Source: an uncultured Myxococcales bacterium (lineage in GTDB: Bacteria; Myxococcota_A; UBA9042). From it: a DNA stretch of 57,390 nucleotides. A program made the translations under genes and the position numbers. The notes beneath the pieces were generated by a model that saw only the letters and a list, made by a program, of their open reading frames with translations, made no database searches and had not been told where the DNA came from. Positions 47,205-55,988 of the stretch are shown here, in pieces (the first letter of the stretch is position 1; every line of letters starts with the position of its first letter). The stretch spans positions 1 through 57,390 of the forward strand of contig CAIYWC010000029.1 of assembly GCA_903929795.1 (NCBI GenBank). Reading direction: 5' to 3'.

Positions 47205-47210
47205 TGTGTG

Positions 47211-48980
47211 ATGCGCGTGCGACCCGGCCAACCCAGCGCGACTTCCCGGTGGCTCGCGGTGCCCATTGCGCTGCGCGTGCTGGGGATTGCGATCCTGGCG
47301 GCTTGCACGCTCTCGGTGCCGGCGGATGCAGACGCGCGCCCACGCCGCAAGGCCGCGGCCCACACGGCAGCCAAGAAGGCCGCACGCACGCACAAGGTGC
47401 CCAAGGCGGCTTTGCCCGCCGCCGCTTCGCCTGTCGCCAGCCCTGCTGCGCCGCCGCCCGCAGTCGCCCCGCCTGCGCCGCCCGCCGCTGCGCTCTTGCC
47501 TGGCGCCGCGACGCCCGTCACGGCCGTTGCCCTGGCGCGCGCGGCTACGCCTTCCACGGCTCACGCCCCGGCTGCGGCCGCCGCCAAGCCCGCTTCTGCC
47601 CACCCCGCGCCCGCCGTTGCGCTGCCAGCCGCCGCAACGGCCGCCGCGGTCGGTGTGCCTGCCCACGCTTTCGCGACTGCCTCGCCTGCCCACGGTCTCC
47701 CTGCCGCCGCTTCGCCGACGACGGCCGCCGCGCCGGCCAAGCCACACGCGGCTGCGGGGCCCGTTGCGACTGCTTGGGCGCTGCCGCCCGTGCCGGCCGA
47801 GAAGCTGCGGAGCGACGTGAAATTCGACTCCATCGCCCGGCTGGTCCAGGCCGGCAAGTTCAGCGAAGCGCTGGCGGAAGTGGACGCGCTGCTGGAAAAG
47901 TCGCCCAATGACGACGAGCTGCAGGTGCAGCGGGCGCGGCTGCTCTACTGGCTGGACCGCCGGGAGTCGGCGCGCGCGGCGTTGGCGCCGGTCCAGGAGC
48001 GTCACCCGGAAGATCCGGAGATCCGCGAGTTGGACGCGCAGCTCAAGCTGGCCGACGGCGACGTGGCGGGCGCGCTCGCGCAATACCGCGCGCTGGAGAT
48101 TGCCGGCGACGGTCGGCCCGAGCTGCACCAGCGCATCATCGACCTGGCGCTGGAGCTGGATGAAGACGTGGTTGTGACGAAGTCGCTGCGGTTCGGCGGG
48201 CACCTGAGCGACGAGCAGGAGATGGCGTACACGCGGCTGATTCATCCGTGGTTCTCCGATGTTGCGGGCACGTGGACCCTGCACAGCGCGGTGTCCTGGT
48301 GGCGGGCGGACGCGCACCTCGGGCGGCGGCTGAGCAAGCGGTGGAGCGTGCTGGTGGGCGGCATCTTTGAGCAGCGGTACTCGGGCGCGGACATGCAGCG
48401 CGCCGAGGCGCTCAAGGGCGAATTGTACTTTGGTTTCTGGCGGATCGACGGCATGCTGCACGTCGAATCGTCGCTGAACAAGACGTTCCTGCCGGACTTT
48501 GACGGCCGCCTGGACCTGGCGCTGTCCATCGTCAAGCAGTTCTCGCTTGGGCTGTACGGCCGCTATGCGGACTACCAGACGCTGCCGACGTCCCAGGTTC
48601 GGCCCTCGCAGGCGTGGACGCTTGCGCCGAATGTGATTTTCTATGTGAAAGACTGGACGTTGCAGCCTGGCTACATGGCGATGCATATCCAGGGCAATCA
48701 GACGACCTCAGAATCGCTGTTTCACACGGGTTTTTTCAAGGCGCGCTGGGAGCCGGATCCGCGCTGGATGGCGTTTGCCTGGGTGTTTGTCGGCACGGAC
48801 CCGACGTTCATCGAGCGCTACGGCATCAACACGCCGCTCGGCATCTCCGGCGTCCTGGGCGGCGAGCACTGGTGGACGCCGCGCTGGGGCACCCGCCTCT
48901 CGGCGTCTCGCGTGCAACCCTTTGACGCCAAGAACGATCCGTTCACGGAAGTCACCCTCGTGCTGCGAGGTCGGCTGTGA
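47211..48980 (+). CDS. Outer-membrane TPR/beta-barrel protein, candidate polysaccharide exporter
   Basis: 589 residues; ATG at 47211, GGAG 7 nt upstream. Signal sequence in residues 1-45; an LAAC segment within it could be a lipobox, so a lipoprotein is possible. Residues about 47-193 are Ala/Pro-rich low complexity. TPR helices run about 204-330 (FSEALAEVDALLEKSPNDDE). Residues about 344-589 alternate aromatic and charged residues in beta-strand pattern and end in VTLVLRGRL, as in outer-membrane barrels such as the YaiO type. The periplasmic TPR followed by a barrel mirrors BcsC, PgaA and AlgK-AlgE. First gene of the likely polysaccharide operon; stop overlaps the next gene as GTGA. Confidence 0.78.
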   Translation: MRVRPGQPSATSRWLAVPIALRVLGIAILAACTLSVPADADARPRRKAAAHTAAKKAARTHKVPKAALPAAASPVASPAAPPPAVAPPAPPAAALLPGAATPVTAVALARAATPSTAHAPAAAAAKPASAHPAPAVALPAAATAAAVGVPAHAFATASPAHGLPAAASPTTAAAPAKPHAAAGPVATAWALPPVPAEKLRSDVKFDSIARLVQAGKFSEALAEVDALLEKSPNDDELQVQRARLLYWLDRRESARAALAPVQERHPEDPEIRELDAQLKLADGDVAGALAQYRALEIAGDGRPELHQRIIDLALELDEDVVVTKSLRFGGHLSDEQEMAYTRLIHPWFSDVAGTWTLHSAVSWWRADAHLGRRLSKRWSVLVGGIFEQRYSGADMQRAEALKGELYFGFWRIDGMLHVESSLNKTFLPDFDGRLDLALSIVKQFSLGLYGRYADYQTLPTSQVRPSQAWTLAPNVIFYVKDWTLQPGYMAMHIQGNQTTSESLFHTGFFKARWEPDPRWMAFAWVFVGTDPTFIERYGINTPLGISGVLGGEHWWTPRWGTRLSASRVQPFDAKNDPFTEVTLVLRGRL

Positions 48981-50056
48981 GTCATTTTCACCTCGAGCTC
49001 CTGACGCTGCCGGAGCTGCTGATCATCTTGTTCGTGGCGCTCGAGCTCGTGATCGTGCTGGTGGCGCTGACGGCGATGCTGATCGTCCGGACCCGCGCGA
49101 TTCGCCGCGAGCAGGCCTTCCAGACCACGCGCGCGACGCTGCTGGAGTCGGTCCAGCGCATGACCGGCGTCGAGCCGGATCCGACGGCCAAGTCCAAGGC
49201 GCTGGCGGCGCTGGGGTCCATGTCGCGCGACTTTGCGCGCCGCCTGCTGACCGAGATGGCGGAGCTGGCGGGTCCGACGGGCACGGCGGCTTTTGAGGAG
49301 CTGTACGCGGCGTCGAGCCTCGCTGTCGAGGCGCGCGCGAACGCGGTGGCGCGGCCGTGGGAGCGCCTGCGCGTGATCCGCGAAGCCCGTGCGCTGCACG
49401 ATCCCGCGCGGCTGCTGGCCGGTCTGGTGCGCGACGAAGTGCCGGATGTGCGCCTGGGCGCGTTCGAGGCGCTGTGTGCGCTGTCCCGCGCCGACGAAGC
49501 GGTCGTCGCGATTCCGCTGCTGGCGGCCGACGGTCGGCTGAACCGCGTGCGCGCGATCGACGCGATGTCGACGGCCAACCCGCTGCCGGTGCAGGCGTTG
49601 GTCGAGCTGTCGAACTCGGAAATCGCCGACGTGCGGCAGATCGTCGTCGCGGTGTTGGGCACCGCGCGCGTGCGCCAGGCTGTGCAGGTGGTTGTGCACG
49701 CCGTGACGGATCCGGAAGCGGAAGTGCGCATCCAAGCTGTGAAAGGCCTGCGCGAGATGAACGATCCGTCGGCGTTGCCGGTATGTCTGAGCGCGCTGCA
49801 GGACGAGCGCTGGGAAGTGCGCTCCGAGGCGGCGCGGACGTGCGGCGCGCTGGGCGGTGGCGGCGCGGCAGAGTCGATTGCCGTGCTTTTGGATGACGAA
49901 GCCGAGTGGGTCCGTCACAATGCTTCGCTCGCGCTGTCGCGCTGCGGTCCGGCGGGCATCGCAGCGCTGCGTTCAGCGGCGGCGCGCGGCAATGAATCGG
50001 CGTCCAGTGCGTTGGCTGAGGCGCGGCTGTCGGTCACGGAAACTTCTTTGGTGTAG
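48977..50056 (+). CDS. Membrane-anchored HEAT-repeat protein
   Basis: 359 residues from a GTG that overlaps the preceding stop. One N-terminal membrane helix (about 10-36, LPELLIILFVALELVIVLVA) is followed by a basic stretch and then cytoplasmic or periplasmic helical repeats. HEAT repeats are clear from about 145 (VRDEVPDVRLGAFEALCAL) to 335 (LDDEAEWVRHNASLALSRCG). Such solenoids act as protein-binding scaffolds; between an outer-membrane exporter and an inner-membrane synthase, a bridging or regulatory role is plausible but inferred. 47 bp separate it from the synthase, including a small GCCGG/CCGGC inverted repeat at 50056-50070. Confidence 0.82.
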   Translation: MSHFHLELLTLPELLIILFVALELVIVLVALTAMLIVRTRAIRREQAFQTTRATLLESVQRMTGVEPDPTAKSKALAALGSMSRDFARRLLTEMAELAGPTGTAAFEELYAASSLAVEARANAVARPWERLRVIREARALHDPARLLAGLVRDEVPDVRLGAFEALCALSRADEAVVAIPLLAADGRLNRVRAIDAMSTANPLPVQALVELSNSEIADVRQIVVAVLGTARVRQAVQVVVHAVTDPEAEVRIQAVKGLREMNDPSALPVCLSALQDERWEVRSEAARTCGALGGGGAAESIAVLLDDEAEWVRHNASLALSRCGPAGIAALRSAAARGNESASSALAEARLSVTETSLV

Positions 50057-50103
50057 CCGGTTCAACCGGCCATTTGGGCAATGGAGGCAAAGAGCACACA
50101 CGC

Positions 50104-52599
50104 ATGTTGATGGATATCTTCAATATTCTTGTGCTCCTTTACTTCGTGATGCTCACGTCGGGCTACATCGCGCTTTTTGTCTCGGCGTCGGTCGGCATCA
50201 TCCAGGTGCGCCGCGATCTGGAAGGCAGTTCGCCGGAATCGGTGTCCATGCGCGGCCGTGCGACGCTGCCGATTTCGATCCTCGTGCCGGCGCACAATGA
50301 AGAAAAGACGGTGGTGGAATCCGTGCGCGCGCTGCTGAAACTGCGCTATCCGGAACACGAAGTCGTCGTGGTGAATGACGGCTCCGACGACAAGACGATG
50401 AAGCGGCTGCGGACAGCGTTCGCCTTGGAAGCGGTGCCGATCGACATTCGGCTGGATTTGCCGTGCAAGCCGATTCGCGCGACCTACCGCTCCGCGATTT
50501 ACAACCGGCTGATCGTGATCGACAAGGACAATGGCGGCAAAGCCGACGCGCTGAATTGCGCGATCAACGCAAGCCGCTTTCCGCTTGTGTGCGCCATCGA
50601 CGCCGACACGCTGATCCTGCCCGACGCGCTGCTGCGGCTTGTGCGCCCATTCCTGACGGACGTCGACGTGGTCGCGGTCGGCGGCACGATCTGCCTCGCC
50701 AACGGCTGCACGATCGAGCGCGGCGCGGTCGTGGAAATGGGCTTGCCCAAGTCCTGGCTGGCGCGCTTCCAGGTGGTCGAGTACCTGCGCGCGTTCCTTG
50801 TCGGCCGGCTCGGCTGGGACCGCATGGGCGGAAACCTGATTATTTCCGGGGCTTTTGGCCTATTTCGCCGCAGCGCGGTCACGACCGCCGGTGGCTATGC
50901 GCACGACTCGGTCGGCGAGGACATGGAGCTTGTCGCGCGCCTGCGTCACCAGATCCCGCAGTGGCTGCAGGGCCGGGCGATCGCGCACTTGCCGGATCCG
51001 GTGGCGTTCACGGAAGCGCCTGAGAATATTCGCATTTTGGGCAATCAGCGCGATCGCTGGCAGCGCGGCTTGGCGGACACGCTGTGGCGGCACCGCAAGA
51101 TGGCGTTCAACCGCCGCTACGGGCCGATCGGCCTCGTGGTGATGCCCTTTTTCATCTTTTTCGAGCTGTTCGGGCCGATTGTCGAGCTCTTTGGCTATTT
51201 CTATTTCACGCTCATGCTCGTCGGTGGCTTCATCGAGCCGGTGTTCACGACGCTGTTTCTGATCCTCGCGGTTCTCATCGGCTTTTTGCTGTCGCTGGGC
51301 GCGATTTTGCTCGAAGAACTGTCGCTGTCGTTCTTTCGCGAACGCGGTGACTTGTGGCGCCTCGTCTCGGTTGCTTTGCTCGAAAACATGGGGTATCGCC
51401 AGCTGATTTTGTGGTATCGCATCCGCGGTCTGTGGGGCTACCTGCGGCGCCGCAAGACGTGGGGTCGCATGACGCGCCTCGGTTTTGCCGGCGGCACGGG
51501 TCCGCGCGGTGAAGCGCGTTCAAGCGCCCTGCCGATTTTGACGACGCTGCTGCTGGCGGCGATCGTGATGCTGCCCGTGGGCTGGCTGATCAAGCCGCGG
51601 CCGACGGTGCGACCGCAAATTCTAGACAAAACAGTGCCTTTCGAGAACCGCCGCGAGCACCTGCGCTTGATGTGGCTGTTGACGCAGGCCAAGGTCCAGC
51701 CGCCGCGGTCGCGGTTCATGTGGGACGCGGTCAACGATTATGTCGGCTGGAATCCGACGACCAAGGCGCACCGGGAGCTGAGCGATGACGATCTGAAGGA
51801 TCGAAATTTGCTTTTCATTTCGGACACTTATGGCGTGTACGTCGATGACTACGACGCGATGCCGCGGCCGATCGCCCACCTGGAGCTGTCCAAGCGCATT
51901 TTCGGCGGCCTGTCGGATGCGGAGATGGATGTCATCGAGCGTTTCATGGCGCGCGGTGGGCGAATTTGTGCTGAATTCAACACGTTCGCCACACCCACGC
52001 CGTACAGCGCGCGCGTGCGGATGGAAAAGATTCTGCACCTGAAATGGTCTGGCTGGGCGGGTCGCCGCGTGGATGATTTTTCCGACGATCGGGAAATTGC
52101 CCAGTGGGTGCAAAAACGCTGGGCGGAGGAAACCGGCCGGCCATACGATCTGGAAGGCCCGGGTATCTTGCTGATCCACGAGGATGGGCGCGTCGTTTGC
52201 CTGCAAGAAGAGCTGGATATTCCAAAGAATCCGCTGGTCTTGACCCATGGCCCGGATTCGGTGCCGGTGACCTACTGGTTTGACATCAACGAGGCGATGG
52301 ACCCCAAGGAAGTGCGCGCGACCTACAAGCTGCACACCCTGGAGCCGGGCGCGGTGCTGCTGGCGAAATTTGGAATTCCCGATGCATTTCCAGCAATTAT
52401 CTATGACGACAAGCTCGTGCACACCTATATGGCGGGCGATCTGACCGACGCGGAGGCGAACCTCGGGCCGCCGTGGCTGGCGTTTGTCCCGACCGTGCGG
52501 CGCTGGATGGCCCAAACCGGCATGGTCCCTGAAGATATTCGGCTTTTGTGGCGCATCTACGCGCCGACCATCACGCGCGTGCTGAACGGCGAGCTGTGA
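50104..52599 (+). CDS. Processive GT2 polysaccharide synthase with extra periplasmic domain
   Basis: 831 residues from ATG 50104 (TTG 50074 and ATG 50110 are alternatives). One helix (7-33) precedes the GT2 domain: VPAHNEE, D92 in VVNDGSDD, DAD (166-168), GED (271-273) and QRDRW (Q315-R318-W319), the full set for processive synthases such as BcsA, PgaC and hyaluronan synthase. Helices at about 343-408 form the translocation channel; a last helix (478-496) leads to a 330-residue domain, probably periplasmic. That domain contains GGLSDAEMDVIERFMARGG followed by RICAEFNTF, like the GATase1/ThuA-type fold. No PilZ domain is present. Polymer identity unknown. Stop overlaps the next gene as GTGA. 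Confidence 0.88.
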   Translation: MLMDIFNILVLLYFVMLTSGYIALFVSASVGIIQVRRDLEGSSPESVSMRGRATLPISILVPAHNEEKTVVESVRALLKLRYPEHEVVVVNDGSDDKTMKRLRTAFALEAVPIDIRLDLPCKPIRATYRSAIYNRLIVIDKDNGGKADALNCAINASRFPLVCAIDADTLILPDALLRLVRPFLTDVDVVAVGGTICLANGCTIERGAVVEMGLPKSWLARFQVVEYLRAFLVGRLGWDRMGGNLIISGAFGLFRRSAVTTAGGYAHDSVGEDMELVARLRHQIPQWLQGRAIAHLPDPVAFTEAPENIRILGNQRDRWQRGLADTLWRHRKMAFNRRYGPIGLVVMPFFIFFELFGPIVELFGYFYFTLMLVGGFIEPVFTTLFLILAVLIGFLLSLGAILLEELSLSFFRERGDLWRLVSVALLENMGYRQLILWYRIRGLWGYLRRRKTWGRMTRLGFAGGTGPRGEARSSALPILTTLLLAAIVMLPVGWLIKPRPTVRPQILDKTVPFENRREHLRLMWLLTQAKVQPPRSRFMWDAVNDYVGWNPTTKAHRELSDDDLKDRNLLFISDTYGVYVDDYDAMPRPIAHLELSKRIFGGLSDAEMDVIERFMARGGRICAEFNTFATPTPYSARVRMEKILHLKWSGWAGRRVDDFSDDREIAQWVQKRWAEETGRPYDLEGPGILLIHEDGRVVCLQEELDIPKNPLVLTHGPDSVPVTYWFDINEAMDPKEVRATYKLHTLEPGAVLLAKFGIPDAFPAIIYDDKLVHTYMAGDLTDAEANLGPPWLAFVPTVRRWMAQTGMVPEDIRLLWRIYAPTITRVLNGEL

Positions 52600-53906
52600 G
52601 CCGCTGGTACGCCCTGGGCCTGTGCGCGCTGCTGGGTGCCTGTGCGCCGGCGCAGTTGCGGCGCGAGGATTTGCCCCCGGAGTGCCTGACGCCCGACCAC
52701 GCAGCGCTGCTGGACGCCGCAGCGCGGTCGCTGTTTCTGGTGCCGTACAAGCCCGGCCGTGTCTACGACGTGGATGCCCAGAACCGGCCGGTGCCGTTTG
52801 CCCTTGTGCACCTGGCATCCGACGCGTTGGCCGTGCTCAGCTATCCGGATCCACAGCGTTTTTCCGGTGGCGGCGCCGATCTTGCCCAGCTGGCGCACCG
52901 CTCGTTTCTGTACGACAACGCGCTGGCCGTGCTCTGGCTGAGCCACTCGGGCGACCTGGACCGGGCGCGGCGGTTGCTGGCGACGGTGGCAGCGCTGCAA
53001 AGGCCTGATGGCGCCTGGGGTTTTGGCTTCAACACCGGCAGCGAGGACGGCTTCTACAACGCCGCATACGTCCGCACCGGCACGGTCGCCTGGGTGGTCT
53101 ATGCGTTGGCGCACTACCGGCAGGCGAGCCACGACCCGCGCTTTGACGCGACCGCCGAGCGGGCGATTCGCTGGTTGCTGGCGCAGCGGGCGGCCAGCCC
53201 GTCGGGTCGGCAAGAGGCCGACGGTGTGCTGTTCCAGGGCGGCTCGGGTCGCTGGGTCGACACGAGCCATTTCGAGCCCGATTGGCCAGCGTGCTTCGCC
53301 GCGACGGAGCACCAGATCGACGTCTGGTTCGCGCTCCGGGCGTCCTCGCTGGCGTGGCCGCAGCTGGCGCATACCGTCGGGCTGGAGCACGTCGCGCAGC
53401 AGCTGGCGGCCGGTCTGCAGCGGTGGCTGCGGCACGCGGACGAGCCACGCTATGTCCAGGGCACGCCCGCCGACCTGACCGGCGTGTGCGATCCCGAGAG
53501 CGCGCTCGACGCGGCGGGCACCTGGTCCGCGCTGTGGGAGCTGGCGATGGGCAAGGCGGCGGGCGCGCGCGAGCTCCTGGCGTGGGTCGACGCGCACCAC
53601 GCGCTGGACGTCCATGGCTGGCCGGGGCTGCGGCCGTACCTCGACCAGGGCCCGGCGACCTGGTTTGTCGAAGGCAGCATCGCCCGACCGCTGGCGCTCT
53701 GGCGGCTGGGCGAGCACCGGGCGGCGCACGCAGCGTGGCAGCCCCTGCTGCAGCTGGCGTGCATGGGCGGGCTGCCGCTGGTCTATGCGCCCGATTGGCA
53801 TCCGGATTTTCCGCTGACGCCCGCGGCCGCGCCGACCCTGTGGCTGCTGATGGCCGGGCAGGAGATCGACGCGCATGGCCAGCCGTGGCTCTGGGCAGAG
53901 CGGTAG
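52596..53906 (+). CDS. Periplasmic lipoprotein with probable alpha/alpha-toroid fold
   Basis: 436 residues from a GTG overlapping the synthase stop. Lipoprotein signal MSRWYALGLCALLGAC. The rest is helical with repeated helix pairs; LATVAALQRPDGAWGFGFN resembles the Q-x-x-D-G-x-W turns of alpha/alpha-barrel proteins (glycoside hydrolases, lyases, terpene cyclases). Conserved-looking acidic and aromatic residues cluster at FEPDWPACF, GVCDPESALDAAGTW and LPLVYAPDWHPDFPL. By position it is the counterpart of BcsZ, AlgL or PgaB, periplasmic enzymes of synthase-dependent polymers. Enzymatic activity is inferred from fold and context only. Confidence 0.75.
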   Translation: MSRWYALGLCALLGACAPAQLRREDLPPECLTPDHAALLDAAARSLFLVPYKPGRVYDVDAQNRPVPFALVHLASDALAVLSYPDPQRFSGGGADLAQLAHRSFLYDNALAVLWLSHSGDLDRARRLLATVAALQRPDGAWGFGFNTGSEDGFYNAAYVRTGTVAWVVYALAHYRQASHDPRFDATAERAIRWLLAQRAASPSGRQEADGVLFQGGSGRWVDTSHFEPDWPACFAATEHQIDVWFALRASSLAWPQLAHTVGLEHVAQQLAAGLQRWLRHADEPRYVQGTPADLTGVCDPESALDAAGTWSALWELAMGKAAGARELLAWVDAHHALDVHGWPGLRPYLDQGPATWFVEGSIARPLALWRLGEHRAAHAAWQPLLQLACMGGLPLVYAPDWHPDFPLTPAAAPTLWLLMAGQEIDAHGQPWLWAER

Positions 53907-53939
53907 CCGGATCTGCCGGGTCTGGATAAGCTACCGGTC

Positions 53940-54878
53940 ATGACGACACCGCTCATCGACCTCACACGATTTCCGGGCCGCGGCTGGTACGCCGGTATCG
54001 CCGAGCAAATGCGCGCGGCGCCGGCGGGCATCTCGCTGCTCAACACGTCCGTGTTGGCGCGTTGGGCGCAGCACCTGCGGGCGCGGCCGGCGGATATTTT
54101 GCTTCTTGCCACGGCGCAGGAGGCGATTCGGGTGGCGATCCAGGCGCTGGTGGTTCCGTCGGACGTGGTATTGCTCGCCCGGCCGCTGCCGCCGGAATGG
54201 CTGATGGCGGTCCTGCACGCGGGCGCGCGGTACCTGGACGTGGGGCGGCGATTCGATGGCCCGACGCCGACCGGTGGCCTGAACCACGCGGCGGCGCACC
54301 GGGCGGCGCTGGCCCACCCGCAGGCAATCGCGATCGCGGAGCTGGCCACCTGGAGCGGTGCCAACGACGCCGCGCTGGCGGCGGACCTGCCGATTCGCGG
54401 CGTGATTGTCGATGCCCGGCGCCATGCCGACTGCCTCGGACCGCAGCTGCCCGGCGCACGCGCGCCGCTGACGCTCGTGGCGCTGCGCGATCCGGATCGG
54501 CCCTCGGAACCCGTGCTGTACGCGCTGATTGTGCCCGACCAGCAGAGGGAAGCGCTGGCGATGGCGTCGGGTCCGACGGCGCTCCCGGAAACCCAGGCCG
54601 AGCATGCGTTTGCCGTGCTGGACGGCCTGCAGCGGCAGCCTACCTGGCCCGCGGCGATGCAGGCGCGGCTCGCGACCCGGTACGCGCAGTTCCAGCAGGC
54701 GGTGGCGAATCGGCCTGGCGTCGTGCTGCTGGGCCAGACCGGTCTGGAGGCCGCGGCGCTCTGCCTGGCGGATGACGGCGAGGAGATCGCGCAGGCGTTG
54801 GCCGGCGAATTTCCCGAGGTGGTGGCTTGGCCGATGACCGACATGCGCGGGCTTCTGACCGTCGACCTGCTGCGGTGA
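53940..54878 (+). CDS. Degenerate aminotransferase-fold (DegT/DnrJ-like) protein
   Basis: 312 residues. The segment ADILLLATAQEAIRVAIQAL, then VLLARPLPPEWLMAVLHAGA and RYLDVG, follows the pattern of the PLP-binding N-terminal half of sugar aminotransferases (cofactor loop, then GDEV..., then the A-G-A-x-x-x-x-V-D strand). The Lys that should hold PLP is not found where expected, and the protein is about 60 residues shorter than the family. So it is either a catalytically dead relative or only superficially similar. It follows the toroid lipoprotein by 33 bp on the same strand, so probably the same operon. Confidence 0.6.
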   Translation: MTTPLIDLTRFPGRGWYAGIAEQMRAAPAGISLLNTSVLARWAQHLRARPADILLLATAQEAIRVAIQALVVPSDVVLLARPLPPEWLMAVLHAGARYLDVGRRFDGPTPTGGLNHAAAHRAALAHPQAIAIAELATWSGANDAALAADLPIRGVIVDARRHADCLGPQLPGARAPLTLVALRDPDRPSEPVLYALIVPDQQREALAMASGPTALPETQAEHAFAVLDGLQRQPTWPAAMQARLATRYAQFQQAVANRPGVVLLGQTGLEAAALCLADDGEEIAQALAGEFPEVVAWPMTDMRGLLTVDLLR

Positions 54879-54887
54879 CGGGCAGCG

Positions 54888-55988
54888 CTACTTGCCCAGG
54901 ACGTGGCTGAGCCCAGCGTACAGCGTGGCGCCCAGTCCCGCGGACACCGGCAGCGTCAGCACCCATGCGATCACGATGTTGCCGGCCACGCCCCAACGCA
55001 CCGCGCTCAGCCGCTTCGACGCACCGACGCCCATGATGGACGACGAAATGACGTGGGTCGTGGACACTGGCGCTTTGAGAAAGGACGCGGTCAGGATGAC
55101 GATGGCACCTGCGCTCTCGGCGGCAAAGCCGTGAATGGGCTGTAGCTTAATGATTTTGCTGCCCATTGTCCGGATGATGCGCCAGCCGCCGGCCGCCGTG
55201 CCTGCCGCCATGGAGATCGCGCACGCGGCGATGACCCAGAACGGCACGACCAGCTCGCCGCGCTGCTGGTAGGCCGCCAGGTTGAGCCAAGTCGGCTGGC
55301 TTGCGGCGTGCTTGGCGTAATACGCGATGAGCGACATAGTCACGATACCCATGGCTTTTTGCGCGTCGTTGGAACCGTGCGACAGCGCCATGGAGCTGGC
55401 CGACAGCAGCTGCAGGTGGCGAAACAGGCTGTTGACCCGCGACGGGCTCGTGCGCCGCACCATCCACGTGAGCGCGACCATGATGATGAAGCCGATGAGA
55501 AAGCCGGCGATGGGCGACACGATCAAGCCAACTGTGACCTTGTAGACGCCCTTGGAGTGCATGAGCGTGTTGAACGCCTCGAAAAAATTGGCGTTTTCAT
55601 CCATCACGCGGTGACACGCGACCGCGCCGATCAGCCCGCCGACCAGCGTGTGGCTGGACGACGACGGCAAGCCAAGCGCCCAGGTGACGAGGTTCCAGAT
55701 GATGCCGGCCAACAGCGCGCAGACGACGACGGTTTGCGTGATGGTCGCCGGGTCGGCGATGTCGCCGCCGATGGTCTTGGCGACGCCGGTGCCCAAGAAG
55801 GCGCCGCCGAAATTGAACACGGCCGCGAGCATGACGGCGGTGCGCGGCGAGAGCACGTTGGTCGAGACCACGGTGGCGATCGCGTTGGCCGTGTCGTGAA
55901 AACCGTTGATGTAATCGAACACGAGCGCGGTCACGACGACCACGATGAGCAGGATGAACGGATCGACCATCGCAGCCGCATCAGCCAT
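54888..55988 (-). CDS. pit: Low-affinity inorganic phosphate transporter, PiT family
   Basis: 366 residues, about 10 membrane helices. PiT signatures occur in both halves: DYINGFHDTANAIATVVST near the N-terminus and SHGSNDAQKAMGIV in the second half, plus SSSHTLVGG and STTHVISSSIMGVG. Proton- or sodium-coupled phosphate uptake across the inner membrane. The ATG overlaps the stop of the PhoU-like gene by 8 bp, so the two are translated together. Ends 9 bp from the convergent gene. Confidence 0.95.
   Translation of the reverse strand: MADAAAMVDPFILLIVVVVTALVFDYINGFHDTANAIATVVSTNVLSPRTAVMLAAVFNFGGAFLGTGVAKTIGGDIADPATITQTVVVCALLAGIIWNLVTWALGLPSSSSHTLVGGLIGAVACHRVMDENANFFEAFNTLMHSKGVYKVTVGLIVSPIAGFLIGFIIMVALTWMVRRTSPSRVNSLFRHLQLLSASSMALSHGSNDAQKAMGIVTMSLIAYYAKHAASQPTWLNLAAYQQRGELVVPFWVIAACAISMAAGTAAGGWRIIRTMGSKIIKLQPIHGFAAESAGAIVILTASFLKAPVSTTHVISSSIMGVGASKRLSAVRWGVAGNIVIAWVLTLPVSAGLGATLYAGLSHVLGK

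Noticed and set aside
47350..47790. Ala/Pro-rich tract as a DNA repeat array
   Set aside because: The low complexity is at protein level; no regular DNA unit repeats, so it is a linker of the outer-membrane protein.
54880..54897. GGGCA/TGCCC inverted repeat between the convergent genes as a bidirectional terminator
   Set aside because: Only a 5-bp stem with an 8-nt loop and no T-tract on either side.
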